Position numbers and translations under genes: made by a program. A DNA stretch of 64,000 bases. Source: Syncephalis fuscata (Eukaryota; Zoopagomycota; Zoopagomycetes; Zoopagales; Piptocephalidaceae). The notes under the pieces are model-generated. The model saw only the letters and a program-made list of their open reading frames with translations, was not told where the DNA came from and did no database searches. Each line of letters starts with the position of its first letter. Position 1 is the first letter of the stretch. The DNA lies in contig JAHLTZ010000064.1 in assembly GCA_025786725.1 (NCBI GenBank), forward strand, positions 1-64,000, read 5' to 3'. Shown here in pieces: positions 35,567-48,699 of the stretch.

Positions 35567-37193
35567 AACAATATTGAATCACAAAGTAATAGATCTGACA
35601 AAATATCTTAATTTTGGAGCTGTAATGATATACTAAGATTGATTTGCAGACTAGCAAGGATGCATATGGAATTTGCCATCGTCAAATGCTAATTTCACAA
35701 CTTGTCCTATTGTAGTTTTAGCGCGTGTATCTAGCATAAAACATTTCCATTATTGCCAAATAAATCATTTGTGCATCAATATTGCTGCTGATCGATACTA
35801 TTACATTGTTGCTGCACGCTCAAATCTAATTGCATCTGACTGGACAATCTGATGGGTAGTGGCATTACATACCAATCAGTTGTTCACTGATCATATTCCA
35901 TACATCATGCATCCAACAACCTGTGCTAACAAAGGGTAAATGGCATTGTGTATTAATCAAATATACACTAACCATATGCTATGCACTGTGCGTTGAATAG
36001 TCTGCAATAATGGGTCATAATAATATTAAATATTGCCACTTTATACGCTAATTATATGGTATGCATTCTACATATTCATAAACATAGAATAACCAGTATT
36101 CTAAAACATCGGCACTGGTAATACAACTGGGCTACTAGTACCATATGCTTTAGATATGAATTCGACACCAACCAAGACCATTTGGCAACTGTTGTCTAGT
36201 CCGTTTATACGCCAGGGTTTAGCCAATGGGGCTATTCAACTTTTAATCATGCTGTATGTTGCAAACAAAATTGCATTAATTATATTTATTCGGCTATGCA
36301 AACTATTAGTAATAAACACATGGTTTCTTTTAATTACATATAACTATACTACTATGTCTATGGCCATGTTTAATTTGCATCCAGTGGCTAGTAAACATTA
36401 AGCAAAGCAACATACTTTTGCTTTAATTCTATTTTACTTTATTTTCTTGAATATGAGCCATTGTATCATATTATTTGCAGCTTAGCTTTTTTAACTGATG
36501 ATGTGCACCATGTTTTGTTAAATTGCTTATTATTAGGCAGATACGATACTTTTGTAAAAAGCCTTATGGATATACCATTGTCTAGCACACTTTCTCAAAC
36601 TCAAGTACACTAATACTATTACTTGCCCATAAGAAGTATCAACAGTATTATAATACAAAAATATTAGCATAGACAATTTAAATTGCGAATTGTTTATCTT
36701 TTGTTTATTATTATTGATGGCTGGAATAGTAACAGCATATCTGGCTATGTTGGGCAGCATTGCACTCTGTTGTTATTTTGTCTTTATAAACAATATATTA
36801 GCCATTTAGTATGGTATGGAATCAAATGTGTTTATTGATAATTTTTTAGTAAACGTGAGTTACTTTATAGATATTCAAATATAATAACAAAATATAGACG
36901 CATTATTAATAGATTTGTAAATATCACTAGTCATAGTGTGGTATAATCACATTGTTATACAGCATAATGATGACCAACTAATTACCAGGTCTACGTATTG
37001 CTACATGTTATAAGTTGCGATATAATCATTGCCAAATACTTGATCCAATATAAATTGCATACTTGACTTTTCCCTTTGTTCTATTTTGCATTATATCAAA
37101 GATGTAGTCGTAAGCCATGATTCTAGAAGCTTTTATTTTTACATTATGTCCCGTGTCTTTGTTAATATAAAGTAGAATAATTTGCTTATATTT
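35567..37193. repeat. Repeat A, copy 2
   Basis: About 1.63 kb nearly identical to 5608-7238, with a few single-base and two- or three-base differences. The 81-codon frame at 36156-36401 is conserved. Edges are abrupt on both sides, with no obvious target-site duplication or terminal inverted repeat. Confidence 0.85.
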
Positions 37194-37573
37194 CGTAACC
37201 TCTATTATGCTGCTATTTTCCTTCAATCACTAATTAGTATTCTAATGCAACCACTGTGGCATTCGACAAAACGTCACAATACTTAACAACCTAACTGTAG
37301 GATTGATTAGAAAATAATTAGCAAATACATGCTATTTATTTAAATAAAGCAATACAATCAATTAAAATAGTGGTGTCAAAAGCCATCATTGTACTCATTG
37401 TATACATTTTATTATAATGATGTTAATTTGGTAAATATGTTTTAAAATATCTATATACGGAAGATAAACAGCAGCCATTTGAAAGTAAATTAACAAATAA
37501 AATAAAAAGCAAACAATGGTTTTGTTTGACTAGTGTTCTAATTTTGAATCAATTATATGATTATAATTTACTT

Positions 37574-39632
37574 CTATTGATAATAAATTTCTTGTTGTTC
37601 TGGTAATTGAATATTTTGATAGCCACATAGTTGAGGCCATCGTCTTTTTCTAGAAGCTCGCCAATCAAGAAAGCGAGGAAATGTTTTACTGTACATTTGT
37701 TGTATAACCTGCTCGACTGCCTGGTCAAAAACACTTGCATCGGCAGTACCACGTGCAAAACGCTCTTCAATATATTCTCGTGTTACCACATCTAGTTGCA
37801 CTTGATAACCAGCGTTTTGTCGAACAAAGGTTACATAGATACGAGCAAGATCCTCTCGTATATAGGGGGGTAGTGACATTTCCGCCGCAATAAAAGGCTC
37901 CGCACGTTGACGCACACGAGCACAGCGGTGGTAAAATAGTACATTTTCAACGGTAAATTCCATTACCGTAAAGTTTTTTAGCTAAATAGTAATTGTAAAC
38001 AGAGCTTAGTAAGTCAGCTAACTATTGCACTTGGCATATTGCTTACCAGTTCTAACTCGGCAGGATTTTGCAAAAGTGCCCTAAAAGCAAGTTCTGACGT
38101 ATCGTGCGATTTACGCTGTAATTCCATAAACGCCAATATAATCGGATAAATAATTGTAATGATGTAGGCAATAAAAATACCGATGGCCATTACAAGGTAA
38201 GCATAGCGTCGTGCTGACACTGCTAAGCCTGGGACAAATTGCAAGATGCGGATGCTGATTTGAAATGGCAGCTGGATAGACCAAAGTAATAGCATTTCGA
38301 GCCGCATACCAAAAACGTCACGACTATAATAGAGTGACCAAAAAGAAAACGGGATAAGAATACAGGATAAAACATCTGTAGTAAGTTCAACAGCCACAAA
38401 CTGCCAGCGATTAAAGCAGGTTTCATAAGGCTGCAACTCTATCGGCGCAGAAAAGTGCCAAAAGGCCATTACAATGGTTGTTTGCAGTAGTATTATAGTC
38501 ACAACATAGTACAAGATCCAACGCAATGTAAGATAGTATCGGTACTCCCGCACAAGATCTATAAAAACTCGGCCCGTAAACATAATAGCAATTATATTTT
38601 GATTAACATCAGGCAGTGACCCATTTTGCGTCGATCCTGACCAACGACTATTATAACTACTGTTGCTATTTTCACTGGTCATCCAGCACATACCGAACCG
38701 ATTTAACGTGGGTGCCGAATCCATACTAATGATGGTATCACGTTTATTGGTATACGGCCCATGACTGACGCCTGATACTTGATCGTCATAGGTAAATTGC
38801 GCCTTTAATGAACAGGCCGACGCTGCAGAAAGTGGTCGGCCCACGTGTCGGCTACCACCACTGCTGCCCATCGTCGTAGTGGTGGCCGCTTTTGTACCAT
38901 TAACGTAAGCAGAGCGAGTTTTCATCGCTCTAGCTGATCGGGTCGCCCCACAAAGCTCCATGGCCGTTTGTAATTCACTATCGTAAGCGGCATCAAGCGA
39001 CATGGCTCGTCGCTCATCGCTAAGGGAGCGCCATAGGCGATTATCACTATCGTAACTATTAGTGTTCACGGTATGGCTATTACTAGCGTTAAAAGCACTC
39101 ATAGTATGGTCCGCCTTGTTTGCGGTGGCCGCCAATTCTTGTACAAAATTGATTGGCCCACCACTATGTCGACGTAAATTAACATGGCCCAACGCCATTG
39201 ACCGATCACTTCTTACCGTCGGATTGGAACGACGCCACCGTATTTCACTATCCAAAAATAGTATAAGTAAATTTAGTACACGGCCACCATAAGTCACTAC
39301 CCAGGTCGGCATTAACGTGCCAAGTACTAGATAGTTGATATAGCAGCCAGAACCATCCATCGGTAGTGTTTGCCGACTAATAGAATAGAATATTAGCAGC
39401 GCGCAGATCACCAACATCATTAGACTAAGGGTCAAGCTGCGATGCCGAATATACGGTTCATGGCGTAAATAGACCAACAATCCACCGCTAATCACTACAA
39501 GTACGCTAATACCAATGAACCAGTAAAGGTCAAGTGGATATCAGTCAGCGTACTAATTTCCGGTATAAATTGCCAATCTTTATTTGATATCAACGATGTC
39601 GATGGTGCTGACCATAGCGCTGACGATGTCAT
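37574..39632 (-). CDS. 7TM receptor with C-terminal RGS domain (one frame break)
   Basis: A 483-codon exon (39495-38047) and a last exon (37981-37574) join in phase 0. Seven TM segments are spread over the protein, and a long Ser/Asn-rich insert lies between TM3 and TM4. The last exon completes an RGS domain whose start is in the previous exon: ALLQNPAELEL then KNFTVMEFTVENVLFYHRC through QMYSKTFPRFL. This layout matches fungal RGS-coupled GPCRs (GprK class), which accelerate G-alpha GTP hydrolysis. The N-terminal part (Met at 39632) is in another frame and meets TM1 near 39530. One extra base there (probably in the T run of CACTTGACC) would give a natural TM1. The break may be an assembly error or a true mutation. 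Confidence 0.8.
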
Positions 39633-40085
39633 GTCCCTATCTAACCCTCGAACAATACAATAACTGCAGCAGTAATAATAGTAGTAGTAATAACAATTAT
39701 ACAAACAACAAAGAAGTAAAAGTAGCAATGTAGGCTTAGATGCGTTTATTTCAACGTTGTTATCAACCATGTCGCGCTTTGCCGACAATGGCTGCAAGTA
39801 CGATGCAACATGCATAGAACATTGCGCACGCCCACTCCCATGCATAATTGTTTTCCCATCTGCTGGTAAAAAAAACCTGCCTGTGCTTATTTATTTCCGT
39901 GGCCATTATATGATTCAGCCTGAACTATTAACAACAACAACAACAAACTCTAGCCTTGATAGATACACATTCATACTGATGCACGCATAAACAAGTAAGT
40001 TGCATATTTTTATTGCAAGAGCCATTAAATGACTCCATTGTTGTTATTACTATTATTACTATTCTCTATTTATTACTAACTCGAT

Positions 40086-42812
40086 TTAACGTCGACGACG
40101 ACCTTGATTGCTCATAAGTACAAGTGTTTTCTTGCCTTTACGATTGGTGCGTGTCTCTTCTGGAATGTCCATGGTCCATGCACTTAGCCGTTGTTCGTGT
40201 TGGCGACTAACTGCCTCGGTGGCCGATGTGCGTAGTGCACTGGCAAAAGAAAACTGCTGATTGGCTGTTGAAGTTCCTTCCATGGTCGAGTTGGCATCAC
40301 TGGCTGCACTGGCCCAAGCTTCACGGACAGCAGCAGCATCGTCTGAGGATGTGGTTGTTGTGGTTGTTGCTGTTGCATCTGTATAGACCAGTGAAGGCGC
40401 AGGGAAGTGACTTGCATCGTAATCTATTGGATGATTATTAATGGCACTGCCACCATGCTGTTGGGCCATAACACGTTCAATACGTGCTTGTTCTCGTCGT
40501 TCTCGTCGCTGTTTTGACTTGAAGCGTTGCTTTCGCTCACGTAATGCCGCTACATTAAAAAGTAAATAAATGATGGTGTAAAATAACAAGTAAAACTTAC
40601 CTGTAAATTTACTCAATGTCTGCGATGAAATAAGACTTGGCAGATCAATATCAATAAACGTAACATCACAGCCAAGTGGTAAATGGCTAAGAAATTTAAA
40701 TCTTTTTCTCAATTCCTAATAGCAAATACTGATTAATAATCAATAATACACTATAATCCATGTCTATGATAAATACCTCAGTTACCGTCGACTCTTCACA
40801 GCTAAGTGGCGTCACTTGAATCATTTCAGGTAGCTTTTCTGGTTGATTGTCATATTCTTGACGCAATGCCCGCATATACAGTGGATGCAAAAAGATATAA
40901 CGTCCATCTTCACTTTGATAAAAGTAAAAGTCTTCTGCTGCTGATCCTTTAGTATTTGCCGTTGTTGTTGCTGCTTCATCGCCTGTTACTTGTGGCGATG
41001 AAGGTGATGACGGCGTTAATGGTTCCTTCATCGATGCCGAATCACTGTGCAAAGAACATTTATTTACAAATGATTCAAATGGATGACCATCATCCTCGTC
41101 GGCTGATTGTTTCCAATTGATATTCGGTGTCTATATTATGTAGTAAACTGTATTTAGTATACACACTAGCTGATTAATCATTTATCGCTACTTACAATGG
41201 GCAGCTTTGTATCTGCATTCTCATCAGAAGTATTTAATGTTATTGCTGATTCCATTGACAATTTACGCTCTTGTTTTGACTGTTGCCAGAACTTGCGCAT
41301 CTTTTCGAATGCATACTCCATATTAGCAACCCATTGCTCTTGTACATTTTGTTTCTTTTCCTATTGGATGATGTCATGCGTCAGTTATCATATTTCTGCA
41401 TAGACTTTGTACCGCTGCCTACACGAATGATCGCAATGGCCGCCTCCAAATAAGGAACTTCCTCGGGTGCCTGCCAAGCATCTGTCTCTTTAATGGCCGT
41501 TTGTAGCGCGGCCAATTCAATATCCAGTTCTATTTTATACCGATCCCGTGATGCCAAAGCAATTTTACTGAATTGTAGTGCATTTGGATGAGCATCCCAT
41601 GGTAATAATGCATGATTTGACGCGATACGAAGTGTATGCGGAAAGTTGCGAGGCAGTTGCGATTCATGAGGCAATGCAAAAATACTTGTCTATTAATAAA
41701 TCAGCCATTACTAATTAATCATTATTAATTACAATTTGTTAAACTTACCAGATCCCTTTGAATGAGTCGCATACGTATTGTTTCATTAGTTCTAGAGGTA
41801 GTGCCATCATCATTATTTGATAGATGCTGTTGTACAGATGCCATATTCTGTCCATTGACAAATACTACACCGCGTAATGCATTCTTCATAATTGGATCCC
41901 AACAGATGGGACATTTACGCCAATGGCGTCTTGCAACACCAATATCCTCCTCACGCTTTCTGCGCTGCTCATCTTCTGCTGTATTTGTGTCCAAATAGCG
42001 TAAAACACAATTAAAACAAAACACATGTCCACATCGCGTTACTCGTGGTGCCACTGGTTTTGATAAGCAAATCGGACAACTAGGTTCTTCACTCGTAGTA
42101 ATAATCTAGTTAATTGTTATAAATAATATTGATATAGATACCGATTTATTATACAGTACTTACTACTTGTTCAACATCAGTCCATTCTATTGGCACATCT
42201 GGATCAACAGCTTGTACAGTATAGTCTCCACTTGGACGTACAATAAATCGGAAACTGTTGGCTTATTCAGCTTTCTATTTATGATAGCTGCATAATAAAC
42301 TTACTTGGCATTAATAAACCGCTCTTTATTAAACGGCGTATATTGCCCACGACGACGACGTGGTCCCAATAGATTTGATGCCTGACGTGGCGGCAGCGTA
42401 AAATTAAGCATGTGTGTTAACGATACCTGCCCTTTACGGCCAGTTGAGCCGCGTACTATCTGAATAGCAATGTTAGCAGCTGCAGCTACCGTTATCTAAA
42501 CAGCCGACTTACCGTTGATTCATCTGATATATGATCTGATGCATCTGATGAGCCTACAGCATCGGTGGCATAGCGTGCAACATTTAAGTGCTGTTGTCCA
42601 CTTGTATGGCGATTTGAATTGCGATTCTGTTCACGATCCTGACCACGTCCACGACCACCACGGCCCCGTCCACGTCCACGTCCACGTCCACGTCCTCTTG
42701 ATCGGCTTGAATTCAACTCATTGGTTGTTGCCGCTGATGGTCTGTGTCTCCCTGCGCTGCCTCCAACGTGGCCAGCGCCACCATTGGTGAATACTTCGCC
42801 TCTGCCGTCCAT
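40086..42812 (-). CDS. RNF10/Mag2-like RING E3 ubiquitin ligase
   Basis: Nine exons join to 755 residues: 42812-42513, 42459-42305, 42254-42164, 42105-41749, 41689-41423, 41360-41196, 41130-40777, 40715-40601 and 40549-40086. The N-terminus holds an Arg-Gly repeat. The family block LTHMLNFTLPPRQ ... RRRRGQYTPFNKERFINANFRF precedes the RING, which begins at Cys192 (CPIC ... RCGHVFCFNC ... CPIC). After it come FYFYQSEDGRYIFLHPL and RFKFLSHLPLGCDVTFIDIDL, both family hallmarks. The C-terminus is basic and Thr-rich. RNF10 and yeast Mag2 ubiquitinate small-subunit ribosomal proteins (uS3) in ribosome quality control. The ATG at 42812 was chosen because the longer frame starts with TTG. Confidence 0.92.
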
Positions 42813-43370
42813 GGCTAACAACCGCAGTTGTTAGCCGACCCCGATAAGACTCGGTAGCAATAAAACGCTCCAACACAGCTGGCAAGCAAGGGCCGAAAGT
42901 GACGAAGCGACCAACGACGATTCGTCACTGCACGCTAACCAACGACGACAAGGGCCAAAACGTTGTGCGTATGTTGGTGTGTGGCTAACTGCGCCAAAGA
43001 ATCGGCCGTTAACTTGCCAATGCACAAGCAAACAAGCAAGTAATAGGCAAGCTGTAATATGGATAGACACACTGAAGAATCACAGCAACAATACAGATTA
43101 TTATGCGTAAATTATCAACACTGGAACAACGACAAATAAAAAGCAACGTCTACGCAAACAGAAGGAGAAAGTTGAGCCAGCTAACTTGTAGTTGTTACTG
43201 GGCTAAAGTCAAGCTATTGTGGAAGGAATACGTTTAATCGTAGTGAGTCATACTTTTATTCGCTAGCTATTGTTTATCCACACACACAATCTATATGCCT
43301 ATGTACCATTTATTTTACAGACCTGTAGATTAGCCAAATTACTATAAAGCAACACCACTACTTGTACGAC
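42813..43370. promoter_or_regulatory. Divergent promoter region, RNF10-like / OXLD1-like
   Basis: 558 bp separates two divergent starts. A hydrophobic minus-strand frame at 42831-43070 is more likely spurious. Confidence 0.45.
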
Positions 43371-43855
43371 ATGCTGAATCTACTCAAAGTAGGTTATTGT
43401 TGGTAATATTGATTTATAAAACACGCTTATAATTAATATGCTATTGATTTGAAATATAGCGAACGGAACTTACGCTGGTCTCTATCACTACATTATGCCA
43501 GTTTCGGCCACTGTCTACGACATTATCAGCGAGCCTGCGTATTAGACTTGACGATCAAGGCAATTCGGCTTCAGTGCCTGATAAGCCGCAGCCTGTTGAT
43601 GCAGATCTTTGTTGTATGAGTGGGTGTGCCCGATGTGTATGGGACGTTTACGCTGAAGAGATGCAAGCGTACGAGGAAGGATTACGCAAGCTACAAAAGC
43701 AATTAGCGGATGACCATCAGCCAGAACCTCGATTGTTGACACGTCTAATACGTGAGATTGATTCGGGAGCACTATCAAGCGATGTAGGAGGACCTGATGC
43801 ATCAATGCGGGCTTTTATTCAGATGGAACAGAAATTAAAACAAAATACTTCTTAA
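43371..43855 (+). CDS. Oxidoreductase-like domain protein (OXLD1-like), probably mitochondrial
   Basis: An 18-nt first exon (43371-43388, six codons) and exon 2 (43460-43855) join in phase 0 to 137 residues. The N-terminal 40 residues are Ser/Thr/Arg-rich without acids, like a mitochondrial presequence. Then comes the family signature P-x-D-x-x-CCMSGCARCVWDVYAEEM, with four Cys that may form a metal or redox site, and an alpha-helical tail. The short first exon was chosen because exon 2 has no ATG before the domain and its frame opens exactly at a TATAG acceptor. Known only as a domain of mitochondrial proteins of unclear activity. Confidence 0.8.
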
Positions 43856-44508
43856 ATTATCATTCGTAGTAATAATATTGCCACTTGACATTGTAACTAT
43901 TACATTATATGATGAATGGGAATAGGTTACAACTACCTATTGGAACATATAAGCTATAGAGTGTGTCTAGTATGTCGTAGAATGATATATAGTAGTGTGG
44001 AATAGAGCGGTAATAATATAGGCGAATAGAAGATATATACATATTGGATAATACATCTATGCCAATAAATATTTTAAACTTTGATTCACTCACCACTCGT
44101 TATTATGTTCAACAGAGCAATTGTCTAGCTCAACTGCATGGATGCATCAAATTTAATCGTTTGCCTTCAAAGCACATTCAATGGCTTAATAGGTTGTTTA
44201 TTATCAGTGTAATAACAATAGCAGAAACAACTAGTACTATTATTAAAGGGAAGATGTCTGTATTTATATGAACGCAACTAATAGTAGTATGTTAATAAAT
44301 AAGAAATGCTACATTTATTTATTTAAAAAGAAATACATAAATAATGATAGACTAGTACAAACCGGATGACTGTACAGCATATTGTGGCCCTGTTCTTGCC
44401 AAATCTAAATATCGCTTAAATCTATATCTATTGAAGAGGGTCAGTAAACGAGATGAGCCACATGTGCCAATGATGTTTGCTGCTTGACTACACCGCAATA
44501 AGTAGTGG
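43856..44508. other. Spacer with short dispersed-repeat similarity
   Basis: 43900-44060 weakly resembles the repeat at 48700-48835 (motifs GAATGGGAATAG, TACATATTGGATAATA). Nothing else is supported. Confidence 0.4.
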
Positions 44509-44938
44509 TTGTCCAAACAACATTTGCTCTGCACCATCAGATATCAGATATCTTCAAGCGCAAACCTTATTTCGCCTCAACAGCCAGATACTCAGCAAGG
44601 CAACCTCGCAAACAAACACACGGTAAGCGTACCAATGTTACTATACAAAAGACCAATCAACTATGTGCAGACAAGCGCCTTCTACAGCATGCTGGAGTAC
44701 ACACTGCGTGATATATAGCTTCTAGAACACTGCATATCCAGCGCTTCATAGCCAAAAGGCACAACTGCATCGCACCTCCCACGCCCGTTTACCGACCTTA
44801 GTACATATAGCAGCAACCAGCAGTGATCTTGTAATCATTAGACGTCTGGCGAGTGCAAAGCATATTGGACAACAAATGGCAGTAAGAGCGAATGAGTGTA
44901 GTGTATATCGAGTGGTAAAGAGTAGAAAGAGAAGATAA
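44509..44938 (+). CDS. Possible small two-exon gene, unrecognised
   Basis: A frame ending at a CACG|GTAAGC donor (44622) encodes Arg/Ser-rich text (ASTARYSARQPRKQ) like a mitochondrial presequence. After a TATATAG acceptor (44718) a second stretch reads IQRFIAKRHNCIAPPTPVYRP, then a frame change near 44790 leads into SSDLVIIRRLASAKHIGQQM and a basic end at 44938. A single missing base would unite these. No ATG was found for the first exon. The base composition is more GC-rich than the flanks. I cannot name a family; a small mitochondrial protein is a guess. Confidence 0.3.
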
Positions 44939-46168
44939 AGGTGCAGTGTTGGTTCGGAGGAGCGGTAAAGCCAGCTTATGTATTGTGATAGTTGTGGAAA
45001 ATGTCGTAATAAAACATGAGTCATCTAAAACCGTCTATGACCAATGTACTACATAATTGCTTTTAGTCTTCCGTATAAGCAAATACAGCTATTTCAATAG
45101 GATCTTCAGTACATGTAACTATTAGTGTAATATGTAGTAAACCATGTGTTTTCTTGTACACCTATTGTAAAAGTCTTTATTGCTATCATTACATTGTCTG
45201 AACATTAATATTGGTAAGCTCTTTACAACGCGATAAGCTGATGGATTAAATCTAGATTACACGGCTTAACCGACTAAGCGTAAAAATGATCTATGCTAAA
45301 CTTTACATGTAGCATAGCAAGTAAATCTGTCTATTTGGCAATATCAGTTATGGCTTTATTTCAAACAATGCCGATCATTTAGATGGCACGCAAAGCAGCT
45401 AAATGGGACCAGTTTCAAGCTTGTAGCTACAGTAAATACCAATGGCTTATATGTTGAATACTAATGCAGTCCATCTAATAAAATCTTTAAAGCAAATTGT
45501 TTTTGGCCAAGTTTATTATTGCTTTAACTGTGTCGAATAGAGTAGCCAGCACTGTCTACGGCCACATGGTAAATATACGTACACTTTGTCCTTATGCTCA
45601 AGTAGCTATAGCGCAATACATGATTACTCTGCAATAAGCTATACTAATCAAATTTGCGCACTTTCTATTATATTTTAGTTTCTATTTTCTAACTACACAG
45701 GGAACAGGTATGTAACTAACTACTTTTTATTATTAGTAAATAGTATTCGAGTTTTTCTAATTTATATTTTATTTATTTAAATGTATTTATAATTGTTATT
45801 ATATTGTGATTTGGAAGTCAAATGACTAGATTTAACAGTATTTACATATTTAAACTAATATTAGTTCTATTGAACATGAAATTATGTAATAAATAAAATC
45901 GGGCATCAAAATATTTATACAATAAATATGATTATTTTTATTTTGTATATGTATTGTAAACACTTTTACATCATTACATTCGCGCAATATTGCAATATTA
46001 ATACTCACATTTTCTTTACTATTAGCTCTTACCAATTCCATATCAAGCTATTTGACGTTAGCCAATATAGCAATAATTAGTTATAAGCAATCAACCCAAT
46101 AAATACTTGTAACAAAGCAATAAATTTACAAGCTCGTATTATTTACTTTATCAGTCGGTATACCTTAA
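44939..46168. other. AT-rich spacer, no gene seen
   Basis: Only short frames; no splice-consistent exons or RNA gene recognised. Confidence 0.5.
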
Positions 46169-46170
46169 TA

Positions 46171-46469
46171 TGGCTTGTATACTTAAGATATAGCAAAATA
46201 GTTGCCGAATTCGAGTTCTCCATGCTTGGATGTACAGTTTGATATAAAATATAAAGCAATAATTTTTGCAAAAAAATTAGTCAAAAATGCAGTTTGTGTA
46301 AATATTTGTTATGCGTATATGTATATGAAATAAATTGCCATTGTATATCAATATTTTTGACTAATTTCTTTGCAAAAATTATTGCTTTATATTTTATATC
46401 AAACTGTACATCCAAGCATGGGAACTCGAATTCGGCAACTATTTTGCTATATCTTAAGTATACAAGCCA
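46171..46469. mobile_element. 299-bp foldback element (MITE-like)
   Basis: Two nearly perfect inverted arms (46171-46288 and 46353-46469, about 118 bp each) surround a 64-bp loop. The ends are TGGCTTGTATAC...GTATACAAGCCA, flanked by TA on both sides, as expected of a Tc1/mariner-type target-site duplication. No coding capacity. The transcript would form a long hairpin. Confidence 0.8.
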
Positions 46470-46539
46470 TAATCGGCAAAAACTGATATTTTTACACATT
46501 TATTAACGTATTATCCTAACCATTGCAGCATTACGCAAT

Positions 46540-48652
46540 ACAGTTGTGGTGTCATGGATAAGACAACTAACTAATTAGTAAAATAGAATAGATTAAAGAC
46601 TGATACTTTATTATAAGATGAGTAGATTGTGTATGTGTTGATAGTGAGCATGTGCTACGCATAATTTGAATATAGGTATATGTCGAGCAATTCAAGAGAT
46701 AACCTCTATATCTATATTTAGACCATGACACTGTAACAACATCTAACCATTTTTATTGCCTAATGAAGACAACTTTGCCTACAGTTGCCGATGCTGTTAA
46801 TAACGACTAGCTAGCAGCAAACAATAATTTATACATTAACTACTTACAATAGTGTACATGTTCATTTGAGTATATAACAATTGATGTTAAAGCATCAGCC
46901 TTCACTCTATTCTATTTTACTAATTAGCAAAGCAAGTAATATACTAAACAACAAACTGCACCGCTGTTGGCAGCTAGTTAGTTGTATTGATATATTGCAA
47001 CCATTGCATATACCGTTTTATTGATGTATATTATTATAAGCACCGTGATATTAAGTTGTTTTCATCTTGCTACTGTATCTACCTTGATTATAGTTGTTAA
47101 GCAACGGTCACTTTCTTATAATGTTTTAACATTTAGCGTCAGTCTAAATATATTATTCATTTTATTGCAATAGCAATAAAACTAAGTTGTCGGCAACTGT
47201 AGACCAGTATTCAGCTACTTGACTTGTAGTACAGTATTAACATATTACAATTAGCTACATTTAATATAAATACAGCTGCGTCATTCATATAAACAATAAC
47301 ATCGATGGTTTATTCGGTTATTTTATTTGTGCCAAGTACAATACATTAATACTAAACAACTTGTTTGCAATTTAATACGATTGAGTTCATATGACTACTC
47401 TCGACAGCACTCTAACGGTTTAACTACGTATTTGTATGTATGAAATAAGATCGAATGATAAGCGATATTAGGCATCGAAATACTTGTTATTATAGATTTA
47501 GTATTTGTATTTATGTATCATTCATTCATTTATATCATTACTATTCTGTATTTATTATATTGTATATTGATTGATCATGTAATAAGCACAGCTTATTTAC
47601 AGCTAGTATTTATTAGCACTGGTTCTATTTGCTATAGTTTCAACTCATTGTACCTACTCAATTGTCTATGTATAGCTCACTGCTATCTTATTCATTCATC
47701 CCGTTCTAGACTATTCTATACTCTACTCATCATGCTAATTAGTAAATTTGTTTATTTGCTACTAGCTATATTGTCTGTAGGCTTTGACTTGATTTACTCA
47801 GACATTTACACACATGCACATGTTATGCTTTTGTTACTGATAGTTTCATAGGCTATAGAGCCTGTAATTGCTAACAACAATGGCCAAGTAGTATTATGTG
47901 TTTAAATATACTACAGTCTACAAATCCAAACGTGCTAGAATTTGTACTAATTGCTACGTTGAAAATGCCAGTGTTCAGAAAGAAATACTGATGAACAAAA
48001 CTACTTAAGTGGCGAAATAAAGCAAAAAATCAGCAAATAGGTAGCAGAGCATGTAGCCATTACAGCTATTATGCCAACAGCTGTACATGATGGCTGTGAT
48101 AGTTATATGCTGCCAAAGTCATTCCATAGATCGCCACTGCAAATTGTGCTGACAACAGTATGTATTGTCCCGACAGCAATAAATCGTACTACCATTGTTG
48201 AGATAGAAAAGCTATTTCCAATAGGCCTGCAATTACATTCAATAACAAAAACAAAGTATATATTCAACATAGCATCAAAGCAAGCCAGAAACGTACTTAC
48301 TGTGTTAAAGAAGCCGCCAGTACCAATAATCGAAATAAAGATGATGATTAGCAAATAAGGCAAGATTACAAAAGAGCAATACAAAAGAGTAATGTAAATA
48401 GTGTTTGTAGTTAGCTATTAGTCAGTCAACTACTGACACTATCTAACTGGTATATATGGAATGTACAAGCATATGCAATGGATATATGATGTCAAGTATG
48501 AAGAAAGAGAAAGGGAACTGTGATGACGTAGATTGTATGTTATATTGTTAACATGAATGAATTAAAACAATGATGTCATTTGACACTGAAACTACTCATT
48601 AGCATAGAACGAGTTGTCAGCATAATAATGAGTCTATTGAAAAGTCATATAA
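46540..48652. repeat. Repeat B, longest copy
   Basis: The left 190 bp matches 17432-17645 and the rest is nearly identical to 24087-26010. On the minus strand a hydrophobic frame (about 48400-48305) ends at a GTAAGTACG donor. A downstream AATTGCAG acceptor near 48230 gives a further short frame, so this could be an exon of a membrane protein. The copy is intact here where copy 1 has frame-breaking differences. A plus-strand frame of 112 codons (47513-47851) is hydrophobic but differs by indels from copy 1. No transposition gene identified. Confidence 0.75.
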
Positions 48653-48699
48653 CATGATGAGTGGGCTGAATGAAGTATACTAGAATATATAATAAACAA

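Noticed and set aside
39633-39845. Longer N-terminus of the 7TM-RGS protein with poly-Tyr/poly-Leu
   Set aside because: Made by TAG/TAA microsatellite; the downstream Met at 39632 is simpler.
42831-43070. Hydrophobic 79-codon minus-strand frame upstream of RNF10
   Set aside because: Lies in the divergent promoter, contains no recognisable domain and overlaps repeated CGAAGCGACCAACGACG-like text.
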